NCBI GenBank assembly: GCA_951799425.1
Contig: OX637398.1
Location: 2,976,001-3,040,000 of the forward strand
DNA length: 64,000 nucleotides
From: Ilex aquifolium
Lineage: Eukaryota > Streptophyta > Magnoliopsida > Aquifoliales > Aquifoliaceae
Direction of reading: 5' to 3'
Position numbers and translations under genes: made by a program. How positions within the stretch are numbered: the stretch's first letter is position 1; every line of letters starts with the position of its first letter. Below the pieces are notes generated by a model. That model had not been told where the DNA came from. It saw only the letters and a program-made list of their open reading frames with translations, and searched no databases. Of this stretch, positions 1-11,900 are shown one piece after another.

Positions 1-1197
1 ATAAATTGATATTCAAGTGATCTTTCGTGGGTGTAAGTTAAGATTAACCCAAATGATTTTATGAAAATTACCTAATATATTTTTTTGGGGTCTTGTCATA
101 ATGTCATTGAAAGCAACCTACAATTGCTCAAAAATTATAAATTATATGACGAGCTTGGATGGTTCGTGAAAATAATTGACCAAAAAATTGGTCAATTTTT
201 TGCATGAAAAAAGCCGGAGAAAAAAAAAAAATAGGACAAGAGTTCGTGTTGTTGTTTACCAAACTGGTTATCGCCTAGCTCAAACAAAGCACAATGTAAT
301 CAAACTTAAGTTAACAACCTCTGGAATGTAAAATCCATATATAAAGTGAAAAACGTGAGAACAAAACATTATGGAGTTGGCTTCAATAAAGCTTTTACTT
401 TTTTCGGCACGATACCGAAAAAATAAAAGCGGTGTATCGAAGCCACGTATACACCTCGAAACCGGTAACCGGTTTCACCGATATAGATTTAAAAATAGGT
501 GGTAATAGAAATTAAAATTAGTTTTAAAAAATGATAATTATTTATTATATTTAAACCTGAAATAAAAATATAAGAAAAATTTTACAATATTTGGGGTTTG
601 AGTGAAATTAAATTTACATTTTAGATTAAGTTAAAAATATTAGGAGGTTAGATTAGGTTATCTAAGTTCACCACTATTTTAAGTGATAGTAAAAATTAAA
701 ATTAGTTTTAAAAAATGATAATTATTTATCATTTTTAAACCTGAAATAAAAATATAAGAAAAATTTTACAATATTTAGGGTTATTAAGTGATATTAAATT
801 TACGATTAAGTTAAAAATATTAGAGGTTAGGATTAGGTTATCAAAGTAAGTTCACTACTAGGCTAAATTACAACTAAAGTTTAGCACATTTTTTTTGGCT
901 ATTACTAAAATGTTATAATAAGGTTATATTGCCATATTTTTTTGGATAAAATTGTCATTTATGGGGGTTATATTTTGGGTTAAGTTAAAATTATTACAAA
1001 CAAAGTTTTTCACCACTAAATAAATTACAACAAAGGTATCATATTTTGGTACACCTTCTATGTTAAACTAAAATAGATAAAAAAATTTGGGGTAATATGA
1101 AACTAATTACATAGTTGAGGGTGTAATATGAAAAATATGAAGAAAATTTTGAAAAAGGGTGATAATTTAGAGGTATAAGTGAATTTATTTTGGACAT
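1..1197. repeat. AT-rich intergenic DNA with a two-copy ~183 bp tandem duplication
   Basis: No gene is visible. Two diverged copies of a ~183 bp unit lie in tandem, about 500-680 and 685-855. Both contain the blocks AATTAAAATTAG, AAACCTGAAATAAAAATATA and AGATTAAGTTAAAAATATTA (or close variants). A foldback sequence sits at 379-443 and is listed separately. Confidence 0.6.
379..443. repeat. Imperfect hairpin around TTTTCGG..ACCGAAAA
   Basis: The stretch starting GGCTTCAATA and ending TATCGAAGCC folds back on itself. The core arms are TTTTTTCGG and CCGAAAAAA, extended by GCTTTTA against TAAAAGC and GGCTTC against GAAGCC. A second palindrome with the same TTTTCGGTA/TACCGAAAA core occurs at 8314-8334, so it may be a dispersed foldback element. 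No function is assigned. Confidence 0.5.
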
Positions 1198-1772
1198 GAT
1201 CGCAACTTGATCCCTGGTTGAGCAATCGAGATTAGTTTGCAACTTGATCGCTCCTTGAAACCCCGATCGCTACATAAGGGATCCAGGTTAGATCGCTCAT
1301 ATAGCGATCAACTTCTTTTTTTTTCTTCTATTCCCCCAAACAAAAAATCCAACTCCTCGAACCCTAAGCGATCTAACCTAATTGCATACCCTAAATTAGC
1401 GATTTAACCCCAAATCGGTGAAAACCCAACCTGATTGCATACCCAAAACCCTAAATCACAACCATCGCCACGGCCTCGAACCCCAAATCAGCAACCAAAT
1501 CGAATCGAACCTAATTGCCACCGCCACTGCCATAGCCCAGAGCAACCACCGTCTTCCTCTTCTCCAAGGTATCAATTTTTCTCTCTCTCTCTCTCTCTCT
1601 CAATTTCATCATATTCTTGTATACATAGTTGTCTCTCTCTCACTATATATATCTTTCTCTCTCAACTTCATAATATTTATGTACACATAGTTGCATAAGG
1701 GATGTGTGTGTTTTTGGGGTTGAACGAATGATGGTTTTTGTGAATGATGGTTCAAAAGTAATGCAATCATAT
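1198..1772. other. GATCGC-rich block and CT-rich sequence, no gene
   Basis: 1198-1310 contains a cluster of GATCGC/CGATC motifs, then CCCTAA-type and CT-repeat sequence (CT microsatellite near 1580-1600 and 1632-1670). Short open frames here are low-complexity and overlap one another in two frames, so they are not called genes. A second cluster of the same GATCGC words lies at 6160-6420. Confidence 0.5.
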
Positions 1773-2082
1773 TGATGGGGATCGTATAGGAATTGAATAG
1801 ATATTTTAAATTAATTATGAGAGTTATTTCGATACTTTTAGTATTTATCTTTTAAGTAATTTCTTTTAACTTTTGAGGATTTATTTGTCATTATTTATTT
1901 GTTTTAGGGTTTTAGTTTCCCTATATAAAGGGATGCATGAGTTTTATTTAAATTAGACTTTGATTATTATTGATTACTGATATTGAATCATGATATTGCT
2001 TCTTACTCAAATTCTCTCTCTGTCCTCATTTCCTTCTTCTTTTTTTCTCATCCCTAATTCTTCTCTACTACGATCTACATCA
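1773..2082 (+). repeat. 5' LTR of non-autonomous retrotransposon
   Basis: 310 bp, TG...CA ended. It contains a TATATAAAGGGATGCATG promoter-like block near 1922-1938. It is closely repeated at 4170-4486. Confidence 0.88.
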
Positions 2083-2085
2083 ATT

Positions 2086-2097
2086 TGGTATCAGAGC
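2086..2097 (+). other. Primer-binding site (initiator Met-tRNA type)
   Basis: TGGTATCAGAGC, the standard complement to the 3' end of plant initiator Met-tRNA, sits 3 nt inside the 5' LTR. This fixes the element's orientation as plus. Confidence 0.9.
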
Positions 2098-2197
2098 CCA
2101 ACTTCAATTCTTAAAAAAAAAAAAACATTGTTCATTGCACATGCTGTTCATCGATGTTCTGGTCTCCACTGTTCTGGTCTCGTTCCAACAGAACCAG

Positions 2198-2199
<2 letters not shown>

Positions 2200-2247
<48 letters not shown>
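2200..2247. repeat. (TA)n microsatellite
   Basis: About 24 uninterrupted TA repeats lie in the leader of the non-autonomous LTR element. Overlapping open frames on both strands here are artefacts of the repeat. Confidence 0.95.
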
Positions 2248-2251
<4 letters not shown>

Positions 2252-2659
2252 CATCGCGATTGTTCACTGAAAACAGAACTGTCCTTGCAATCTTAAAAAT
2301 TACAGCAACATTCCAGTTGTTCCAGAAATTACAGAAACACCCTAGAAAATTTAAAAGTTGCATAACCACCACCAGAAATTTTAGAAATTGCAGAATCTTT
2401 CCCCAGAAGTTTCAGAATTACAGAAACATCCCCAATAGATCCATAAAATTATAGAATCATCCCCAAAAGTTTCAAAATTTTCTCTTGATTGTGGTATGCA
2501 TACTCCCATAGAATTTGAGACTAAAATTTTTATTCATTGAGAAATTAGAGAATTTTCAAAGGGTCCAAAACACATTTTCTTCTATTTAAACTTTCTTGAA
2601 ATTGTCAATTGCATTCTTGAATATGTTCTTATACCATTCTCATCTTTCAAGAGTCACTC

Positions 2660-3274
2660 ATGACTTTCTCTAATGCACATGTTTCAAGAGTCTCTCGTCG
2701 AGATCATCATCATAGGAAGTCTAGGGATGTCTATATGGAGTCAACTCATATGATTACACTAGTCAAAGATCCTTCTATATTTAGTGGCACTTTAAATCCT
2801 TTTGAATTCTTGGATTGGTTAGCTAATTTAGAAGAATTTTTGGATTGGCATGGCATGTCGCATTCCCATTGCGTCCGATTTGCTAAATTGATGTTGGAGG
2901 GTTCTGCCAAGCAGTATTGACAAACAATTCAAAGAAGCCTAGACCCCTTAGGAGAATCACCTATCACTTGGATTGAAATGAGATATAAATTGAAAGATAA
3001 GTATTTGCATACTTCCTACATGGATCAAGTTTATGACCAATGACTCAATCTTAGACAACATTCTTTTAGTGTCTCTGATTACTTTGCTCAGTTCGATTAT
3101 CTCATGTACTTGTGTGACATTGTTGATGAACCTTGGACAATTGATCAGTTTATTCTTGGGTTGAGACCAAAAATTAGTAGGGAGGTCAAGCTATACACTT
3201 TTAATACGTTAGTGGCAGCCTATCAATATACTCTAAAGGTTGAGAGATTTCATAGAAATCCAACTATAGTTTGA
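2660..3274 (+). pseudogene. Degenerate gag (retrotransposon capsid) remnant
   Basis: One frame runs from ATG 2660 to TGA at 3272-3274, interrupted by TGA at 2918-2920 and TGA at 3041-3043. The pattern of the conceptual product (FLDWLANLEEFLDW, then LMLEGSAKQY, a W-x-E-M-R-x-K-L-K-D-K-Y block, then D-Y-F-A-Q-F-D-Y-L and F-I-L-G-L-R) is that of the plant retrotransposon gag domain (PF03732 type). Both nonsense codons are TGA, consistent with C-to-T decay of CGA codons, though that is inference. No zinc knuckle is seen. A shifted frame continues at 3271. Confidence 0.75.
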
Positions 3275-4113
3275 TGGGTTCTCAATCACAGTCTGCTAAA
3301 CAGCGTGACAAGACACCTTCCAATTTTAATTCCACCACATATGAGTATCATGATTACTTGAATGATGTCCATATTGTTTCTGCATGTTTTCCTAATTTCA
3401 GGGTGACCATGAATTTTGATGACACACTCTCACATACAAAAAAAGATGTTACTCATGTCGACTCCCAATCCCCTTGTCCGGTTTCATCATATCAGAGCTC
3501 ACCTCATTCATACCAACAAAAGTCAATACCTAAAGAAAGTGAGTTTGAGTCTTTGTCGGAGTCAAATGTTGAGTCACCATTGTTAATAGAACTTATTGAA
3601 AAGTCTATCGAGTCCACACTTATGAAAGATGTCGAGCATATTGAGTTACCTATTTTAGAATCTTTTGATGATTATTTTGTGTCTCCTATTTCAAGTCAAT
3701 CTAATTTTGTTCCCTAATCTTTCCCCTCTGAAATAGTTGATTTTATTCCTACTATCAAGATTTCACTTGAGTTGGTACTTAATTATTTTCACCACCAAGA
3801 CGTTATTGTTATTCCTTTGTCATCGATGTCGTGTCCCACTAAATATTTTTTGTTGAAACCTAATGAGAATTATTTTGCTATTTTCGAGTTTGGATCTAAT
3901 ACTTATTTGCTTAATTTTTCATTAAATGTTAGTATTAGTCTAGATTTTTATTTGGAGGACATGCTACATAATCCAGGTACTCCAGAGCCTCCTATTTTAT
4001 TAGCAGGTGTTCATACAGATAGAGATTCTTGCATTTATCCTGGTCGATGGAAAGAAGTTGATGGTTCTTTCATTCTAGATGAGACATTATGTCATCTTCA
4101 TCCTGCTCTCTGA
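3271..4113 (+). pseudogene. Fragmented 3' ORF remnant of the non-autonomous LTR element
   Basis: Two open segments, 3271-3717 (Ser/Glu-rich, 148 codons) and 3772-4113 (113 codons), lie between the gag remnant and the 3' LTR. They resemble no enzyme I recognise. The second ends with text common at the 3' end of plant gypsy elements (DRDSCIYPGRWKEVDGSFIL). I read them as non-pol coding sequence or debris of the same retroelement. Confidence 0.45.
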
Positions 4114-4169
4114 GGGTACTTCTGCTTTGAAGACTCTCCGGAGGAGAGCTTTTCTCAACCGGGGGAGAA

Positions 4170-4486
4170 TGATGGGGATCGTATAGGAATTGGATAGATA
4201 TTTTAGAATAATTATGAGAGTTATTTGGATACTTTTAGTATTTATCTTTTAAATAATTTCTTTTAACTTTTGAGGGTTTATTTGTCATTATTTATTTATT
4301 TTAGGGTTCTAGTTTCCCTATATAAAGGGATGCATGTAAGGGTTTTATTTAGATTAGATTTTTATTATTATTGATTACTGATATTGAATCCTAATATTGT
4401 TTCTTCCTCAAATTTTCTCTATGTCCTCATTCCCTTCTTCTTCTTCCCTTCTCATCCCTAATTATTCTCTACTACGATCTACATCA
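4170..4486 (+). repeat. 3' LTR of non-autonomous retrotransposon
   Basis: 317 bp, TG...CA ended, directly preceded by the polypurine tract GGGGGAGAA. It includes a short GTAAGG insertion relative to the 5' LTR near 4337. Confidence 0.88.
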
Positions 4487-4597
4487 TCTATCTTTTTCAC
4501 ATCTTCATCAATTGTTATTGCTTAAAAGTAATAGATAATCTTCTATGTTATTGCTCTCTTTTTTGACTAGATTTTTTTCTTATTACAGCAGAGTATA

Positions 4598-5751
4598 ATG
4601 ACCGAAGGCAAAAAAAAGTATAGACCAAAAGTTATGGATAACAGTGAAAAAATGAAGAGGAAGAAGAGCTGTAATGATCATCCCTCCATTGGTCCCTCCT
4701 CGAAGAAGAAATGTAATCATCCTTCCTCCATTGATCCGTTCTCCAGAGTTGATTCCACCTCTACCAATCCAGTTGATCCCACCTCCACCAATCCAGTTGA
4801 TCCCACTATTGATCTCTCCTTTAATACATTAAATTTATCCAACCCTATACCCAATCCAGCAAGTTCATCCAACCCCAATCCAACAAGTTCATCCAACCTC
4901 ATATGCAATGAAGACATATCTTTCTTCAACAAAAATTACAAACATTGGTATGATAACTGCTTTTATTATAGGTCATTGTTATGAGAGATAGGTGTTTTAC
5001 TGGATCAATTAAAAGATGTAGGATGTGATGCTATTTTTGCTCTTCATCAATGAAATTCTGCAGTTGATATCAAGAAGATGGATAAAACATATAATACATT
5101 GGTGAAGATATTTTATTCTAACATGTATGATATTGATAAAGGTGATCACAAGTTTAAGTCCCTTGTGAGGAATGTAAGTTTTGAAGTAACCCCAGATTTA
5201 GTTTCAAAAATATTAGGAGTTCGCCGACCCTTTGTTCCTAACGATACACTTCCCTATCCATTCAAGAATTCTAAGGACATACCTAAGTTGAAAGATGTTT
5301 ATGCAGAAATTGAGGGTATACCTAATAATTTTAGTGAGAGTGTTCACAATCCAGCATTTTTTTAGCAAGATCTTACTCCCAAATATAGGATGTTAAACCT
5401 TATAGTGGGGTACAATATTAGTCCAAGAGGACATACTACTGATTTTGGACTTGATCGAGCTCATCTCCTGTATGTCATTGGAAAGGGTATATGTATATAT
5501 CTACTTTATTTAAAAAATTGATGAAGCAGAAGACAAGAAAGATGGAAGCAGAAGAGAAGAAAGACGATGAACCAAAGCAGAAGAGAAGAAAGACGAAAAA
5601 AAATGAAGGAGCAACCCAGCTATTCGCAGCTACTAAGCTTCTCGAAGAAACAACAGGAATGGATTTAGGCGGGAATTGGGTTAGTATTATGTCAAAATTT
5701 CATTCATCCATTTGTCGGTATATTATTGGCCTAATGCCAATTTTTTTTTAA
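4598..5751 (+). pseudogene. Broken plant transposon-associated ORF (PF20167-like)
   Basis: One frame is readable from ATG 4598 to about 5520 with in-frame stops near 4982, 5051 and 5363. The N-terminus is Lys-rich, followed by Pro/Ser/Thr/Asn repeats (SSNPNPTSSSN), then a conserved-looking block with VKIFYSNMY, VSFEVTPDLVSKILGV and AHLLYVIGKG. That block pattern (an F-Y-S/A-N motif followed by V-R-G/N-x-x-x-x-F) matches the putative plant transposon protein domain seen in env-like ORFs of Athila-type elements. The intact-looking relative in this window is at 43722-44790 on the minus strand. A Lys/Glu-rich tail continues in another frame to 5751. It is degenerate and presumably non-functional. 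Confidence 0.5.
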
Positions 5752-6159
5752 AATTGATTTCATAAATTGAATATTTTTAAAATATTTTTAGATGTTAATT
5801 TGATTAATTGATGGTTAATTAGAATTTGATTAATTGACGATTATTTCAGATGATAATTTGTTGAATTAAGTGTTAATTGGATGAATATGAATGTTAATCT
5901 ATTTTGATGAGTTGAATGGTAGATGGAAGTTAATTTGATAAATTAAATATAAATCAGATGAAATTGAATGTTAGTTTAATAAAGTGAATTTTTATTGGAT
6001 GTTAATTGAATGAATTGAATGTTAATTGGATGATTTTGGATATAAATTGGATGAATTTAATATTAATTAAGTTGAATTTTAATGTTAATTTGATGAATTG
6101 AATGTTTTAATGTAATATTAATTTGTTATGTTAATTAAATATGATAATTTTGATTGCTG
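5752..6159. other. AT-rich spacer with TTAATTGGATGAATT-like degenerate repeats
   Basis: The sequence repeats loosely around TTGAATGTTAATTTGATGAA every 20-30 bases. No gene is seen. Confidence 0.5.
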
Positions 6160-6439
6160 CTGCGATGATCTTGATTGGTAGTCTTGATCTCACTCTTGAT
6201 CGCTACTTGATGTGCACAGATCGGTCTCAATCGCTCCTTGATCAGTTGTCCGATCGCTACTCTTGATCGCTACTCAGCACTTGATCGGTCTTGATTAGTT
6301 TGGTATTCTTGATTGAAAACAAGCACTTGATCGGTTGTGGTCCGATCGCTACTCTTTATCGCTACCCAGCTCTTGATCGGTCCTAGTGTTCTTGATTGGT
6401 ATTTGATCGCACATGGCAGGTCATGACCGGCCTAAAAAG
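6160..6439. repeat. GATCG(C)-rich degenerate repeat block
   Basis: Words such as CTTGATCGCTACT, GATCGGTCTTGAT and GGTTGTCCGATCGCTACTC recur, with partial direct repeats at about 6237-6290 and 6325-6390. It resembles 1198-1310 in word content. No coding signal. Confidence 0.55.
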
Positions 6440-7925
6440 TGGTAAACTTATAATAAAAAGTGCTAATATTAACCAAAAAAGTTGTGATTTTAACAAAAAA
6501 AATGGTAATATTAACCAAAAAAATGATACTTACATCAACAGTGTAATCTTAACCAAAAAAGTGGTAATCTTAATCAAAAGTTTGGTAATGTTAACCAAAA
6601 AATGGTAATCTTAACCAAAAAAGTGTTACTCTTAACAAAAAAAGTATAATCTTAACCAAAAGAGTGGTAATGTTAACCTAATAAATAGTAATGTTAACAA
6701 AAAAAGTGGTAATCTTAACCAAAAAAATGGTACTCTTACCTCAACAATGTAATCTTAACCAAAAAAATGGTAATCTTAATCAAAAGAATTGTAATGTTAA
6801 CCGAAAAAGTGGTACTCTTAACCAAAAAAAGTGTAATCTTAACCAAAAAAAGTGTAATCTTAACCAAAAAAGTGGTAATGTTAACCAAAAAAATTGTAAT
6901 GTTAACAAAAAAAGTGGTACTCTTAACCAAAAGAGTGGTAATGTTAACCTAATCAATGGTAATGTTAACAAAAAAAGTGGTAATGTTAACAAAATAAGTG
7001 GTACTCTTAACCAAAAAAGTGGTAATGTTAATCAAAAAAAGTGATAATCTTAACCAAAAAAATGGTACTCTTAACAAAAAAAAAGTGTAATGTTAACAAA
7101 AAAAAAGTGGTAATGTTAACCTAATAAATAGTAATGTTAACCAAAATAGTGGTAATGTTAACCAAAATAGTGGTACTCTTAACCAAAAAAGTGGTAATCT
7201 TAACCAAAAAAGTGATAACTTTAACAAAAAAATGGTAACAGTACCAAAAAAAAGTGGTAATCTTAAATAAAAAAAAAGTGGTACTCTTACTTCAACAATG
7301 TAATTTTAACAAAAAAAGTAGTAATCTTAATCAAAAGAATGGTAATGTTAACCAAAAAAGTGGTATCTTAACCAAAAAAAGTGGTAATATTAACCTAATA
7401 AATGGTAACGTTAACAAAAAAAATGATAATATTAACCAAAAAAATGGTGATATTAACTAAAATAGTGGTAATGTTAACAAAAAAAAGTGGTACTCTTAAC
7501 CAAAAAAATGGTAATGTTAACAAAAAAAAGTGGTACTCTTAACCAAAACAGTGGTAATGTTAACCAAAAAAGTGGTACTCTTAATATAAAAAAAATGTAA
7601 TGTTAATAAAAAAAGTGGTACTCTTAACAAAAAAAATGGTAATGTTAACAAAAAAAAGTGGTAATGTTAACCAAAATAGTGATACTCTTAACCAAAACAG
7701 TAGTAATGTTAATTAAAAAAATGGTAATGTTAACAAAAAAAATGGTAATATTAACCAAGACAATTGTAATGTTAACAAAAAAAGTGATACCCTTAACAAA
7801 AAAAAAATAGTAATGTTAACAAAAAAAGTGGTACTCTTAACCAAAACAGTGGTAATGTTAACCAAAAAAGTGATACTCTTAACTAAAAAAATGGTAATGT
7901 TAACCAAAAAAAGTAGTACTCTTAC
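6440..7925 (+). repeat. ~21 bp minisatellite, ~70 copies
   Basis: A tandem array of diverged units with consensus GGTAATGTTAACCAAAAAAG(T), interspersed with a second flavour GGTACTCTTAACCAAAAAAG(T). TTAAC is the most conserved core and the A-run varies from 5 to 9. A period of about 21 is a multiple of 3, so it generates long pseudo-ORFs (for example 6691-7044) on both strands that I do not call genes. Confidence 0.92.
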
Positions 7926-8901
7926 TATAATCTCAAGCTTAGTTTTAATAAATGATGATGATTTTATAATCTCTTGAAGGGTTCATAGGGATAAAAACAA
8001 TTCTGCAACTCCATCTTCTTCTTTCTCCTTCTTCTCCCTTCTTCTTTGTCTGAGTTTTTTTTTTTTATGAATTTTTAAGGCTCAGTGGTAGTAGGTAAAA
8101 AGTGATACACTTGATTAACGGTTAGAAGTTCTTCATTAAATTCATAGGGAGAAAAACAACTTTGTAACTCTATCTTCTTAAATCTCCTTCTTCTTCGTCT
8201 GAGTTTTTTTTTTTTTTTATGAATTTGTAAGACTCAGTGGATAGCCAGTAAAAAGTGATAGATTTGATCAACGGTTGAAAGTTGTTCATTATACATCGAT
8301 CGTTAATTTTGTTTTTTCGGTACCATACCGAAAAGTGGGTAGTTGGTATAGTAGTCGAACCCAAACATTATTTATGATGTCCATGGGATTGTAGCTAGGA
8401 TCACCAACAAATCTTGGCCATTCGTTGGATCCTTGAAACCCAACAGGTTGACGTTGAAAGAGTTGTTTTCACCAAATTGGATGAAGTAGATAAAAGGATC
8501 AAACTTGTAGTGAAGATGACGATGATGATGGTGATGACAACGACAATAAAACCTATATGGTCAGAGCATAATTTGCTCAAAATGGAAATTTGTTAGTAAA
8601 ACGACCAATAGTATACGCCAGAGAAAAATTGATATAGTGCAACTTAGCAGCAAAGTGGTAACTTACAAAAGAATGTAAAAAGAGTGATGGAAACTAGCAC
8701 AGTTTCAAAATTATCCCTTTGCGACTAGTTCTAAAGTACAAAACTTCTCTTCATTCCTCATGCCTTCCGTCCATGAAAAACTAGACGGGTGAGACATCTT
8801 GATTTACAAGATTGAGCACTGTTAGAAAGAGTAAGAGATTGACCTCCTTAGACATGTAAAACACGACCCAAAATGAAACTCTTCAAACAAGTCTCAAGGG
8901 T
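7926..8901. repeat. PTEN1 3'-flanking DNA with a two-copy ~160 bp tandem duplication
   Basis: Blocks at about 7979-8140 and 8139-8300 are diverged tandem copies. Shared words are TTCATAGGGA.AAAAACAA, CTGAG followed by poly-T and ATGAATTT, and AAAAAGTGATA. A palindrome with TTTTCGGTA/TACCGAAAA arms lies at 8314-8334. The rest, up to the PTEN1 stop codon at 8902, is probably 3' UTR and downstream DNA. No separate gene is supported. Confidence 0.55.
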
Positions 8902-11900
8902 TTAACAGTCACTAATATCATTAGCATCAGATGGAGCAGAGTGCAAGCAGTTAGCATTAGCAGGACCAAACAACAACTCCAAAGAGAATGCAGGGCCACA
9001 TATCGACCTGCCCTTTTTTCCAACTTTGTCCAAATCACGAACAGAAAACTGCAAGGTTTCATAACGTATTTATTAGGAAATCGAATTGAATGGGTGTGTC
9101 ATATATTGATGCAAAAGGATAATGCATGCAGAAAAAATTTCTGTCATGATCAATGACCTTGAAGCATAAAATGAAGTACAGAGAGTCTATCAAAGTAGTC
9201 CACATTATCCTTTTTAAAAAAGAAAGTAGTTCATTGTGAAGATCTGTTTGCTGGATAGCATTCTAAATGATTTCATTTTCAGGTGGGGGATCTTAACCAG
9301 CTTGAAGCATAAAATGAAATGAAAAAAGTCTATCAAACTAGTCCAAAGTGTCGTTTCATCAGTTCCAATTCGTCTCTATTCCCATAGTTTCAGAACGAGT
9401 AAGTATACGTTGATATTCCACGCATAAGGAATGCTAAAGAAGCATTTGGGTCACAATAAAACTGGTGGCTCTATCGGGTTGGTCTTAGACTCCGAGAGTT
9501 GAAGAACCCTCTCGACAAGTCAATTTCCCACTCTCATATTCCTAGGCAAGCATTTGTCATTCTATTTTAGACAGCTGATGCAGCAGAACAAAATGAACCA
9601 AGCACTGCAAATAAAACCATTAAATTACCTGTAGCAAGCTGTTCCTAATGAAAGCTGTGTTGAAACAAGCATAGAAGAGACGTCCACCAATTAGCTTTTC
9701 ATAGAATATGACACGCACATCTCCAGTGACCTATTCAAGAAAAAATGACCCATTTCAAACATGTTATAGTGGAGGCTGGGCAAGGACCAACACACACAAA
9801 ACGTAAAAAATTGTGAAAATTTGCTTAGCATTTGGACTAGCACCCAAATTATACAATTTTTCTACATGAAGTAACTACTCAAACGCATACTAATCTTATC
9901 ATGAGATTTCCAAAAAAAATGTCACAATGTCCAATATTAGATTTTCTTAGTAACAATTAACTCTTGTCATGAACTCAATTTGATTTTAAATTCATGCCAC
10001 ATTATTCTAGATATTTTTTCTGACTTCTGTAATTACCTTGGTTTTCCTAAATATTTCACATTGACTTACCAAATTATTCCAAATTGTGAATTGATGCCTG
10101 GATTCTAAATTTACACTATGAATCATATGCAAGAGACAAAAAAATATGTGAACATATGGCAGCTGTCTTACCTGCACTGGTTTTTCATAATAATGATCGA
10201 GACATGTTTTTTGGTAGAGTATAGAACTCTCTGTGTCCATTTGGACTACCAAATGAGGTTCCTCCCATGCTGGTTTCTTCCCTTCGTCTCTCTCAATGAA
10301 GGAGTAATAATATCGAGGGCTATTTGCTCTTTGATAGCCCTTTTCAATTTGTCTGCACCAACTCTTGGAAACTTCGGCAGGTGGACAATACCTCTGACCA
10401 GGTATCTGTGTGAACTTTAGAGTAAGTGCGATGAAACTCTTGTAAATGATAAAGAAAAGAAGATAATGAAGCTAGGGCTCAAAAAAAATAAGAATATAGT
10501 GATTTACTTGATATGGATGAAAACAATTCAAAAGGGTCATAATACGACAGGAGATCCAGTTATCTCATTAAATCCAATTTCTATTGGACACTTGAAACAG
10601 CATTGTTTGGCAAAAAAATTGAGAAAGTTTTCGGCTTCTGAAACTCTAACATCACTCGAATTTTTCAAGAGATGAAAAAAGGCTGTGCCGCCACCAATGT
10701 GCATTTAGGCACATAGTTTTTGCAACACAGACAATCACTGATAATGAGCTAAAAACTCCAGTTCTTATAATAACCAACCAAGTGACACAATGAAGCATCT
10801 CTGTTGTCTCTCATTAAGGAATTCTGAATTTTCCAGCCGCCTCATATATATTCTCAAAAATATTATGGTTCTATTTTAGATGTATGAGATGGCTTACATT
10901 TTGCAACTCAGAGACCACACAAAATACAGAGTCAATGTTAACTGTGTCATAAAGTCGAACTCGCCGTAATTCTCTGCTACATGGTTCAGGCAAATTCACA
11001 TCAGGAGGACCATGATGAACTCCCTTAGGAAATGAAAGTACTCTCTCCCAGTAGCCCACATAACGACGTTGGCTTGGTATTGAGACCTGTTCAGATCATG
11101 CACATTAGTACGCTAGTTCATAGAGACACACCCCCCCCCTATGAACTAAATCAACTGGTGTGAGTTCTCATCATATCTGATAATGATAATCACTTGAGAA
11201 GATTTCTTGTAGATTTAGATATTTGTTTCCAGTTTATTCTTTTCAAAAAATTATTTTAGCTAAACAATTTGTCATTTTATTAAATTTGGCAATAGCTAAC
11301 ATAAGGTTTGCTGCATAATGCTGTCTAATTTATTGAAAGAAAGTAAGGAGCACAGCTATTGATAATATCTACTACATGATACTCAATTTGTAGTGAATAA
11401 TGCAAGCATAGCATGAAAAGGATTGATATCCCAACTAACATTGGAACTATTTTGCCCTATATTATATCGGATTCGACTCCCAAACCAGTAGCTGATGATT
11501 CAGTTGTATCAAATTTGTCAATCACAAGGTCACAAAGCTTACTGTGGATAAAAAAGAGTTAATTTTCCAAGTGGCAAGCTCTTAAAATTAAGTAATAGTC
11601 ACCTGATTTCACAGACCATGAATGCCTTGTTATACCTAATATGACTTACCCCTTCATTATTGGTGGTCCGTTCTTGAGCATACACCTGAAGAGCCTCCTC
11701 TGCTGACAAACCGTTGTAAACTAGGTAGGAAGAAACCATTAATCCTGTCCGACCTTTGCCCGCCTGCAAGTTAAAAACCATTACTACATGAATTTTAGGA
11801 TAATTGAACGAATAAAACTAAATCCAACACATCTTGCTTGTCATTAAGGATGCTGAACAGACACATAAAAAGTCTTGTTCCACCAATCAGGATTAAGCTT

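Larger units (their letters stand above)
1773..4486 (+). mobile_element. Non-autonomous LTR retrotransposon with decayed gag, no pol
   Basis: Two similar LTRs (1773-2082 and 4170-4486) start TGATGGGGATCG and end CTACATCA. A primer-binding site matching initiator Met-tRNA (TGGTATCAGAGC, 2086-2097) follows the 5' LTR by 3 nt. A polypurine tract (GGGGGAGAA, 4161-4169) directly precedes the 3' LTR. The 2.1 kb interior carries a gag remnant but no recognisable protease, reverse transcriptase or integrase. The LTRs differ at roughly 6-7% of positions by eye, so this is an older insertion. No exact target-site duplication is seen (CATAT versus TCTAT). A (TA)n microsatellite fills 2200-2247. Confidence 0.88.

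Noticed and set aside
1198..1310. GATC clusters as bacterial Dam-type or origin sequence
   Set aside because: Context is plant nuclear repeat DNA; the words are part of a degenerate repeat.
2086..2097. tRNA-like TGGTATCAGAGC
   Set aside because: It is a retrotransposon primer-binding site next to an LTR, not part of a tRNA gene; no cloverleaf around it.
6691..7460. Asn/Gly/Lys-repeat open frames in the minisatellite
   Set aside because: They exist on both strands and in several frames because the repeat period is a multiple of 3; there is no start context or non-repeat protein sequence.
6440..7925. Possible CRISPR-like array
   Set aside because: Units are contiguous degenerate 21-mers without spacers, in a plant nuclear genome; this is a minisatellite.
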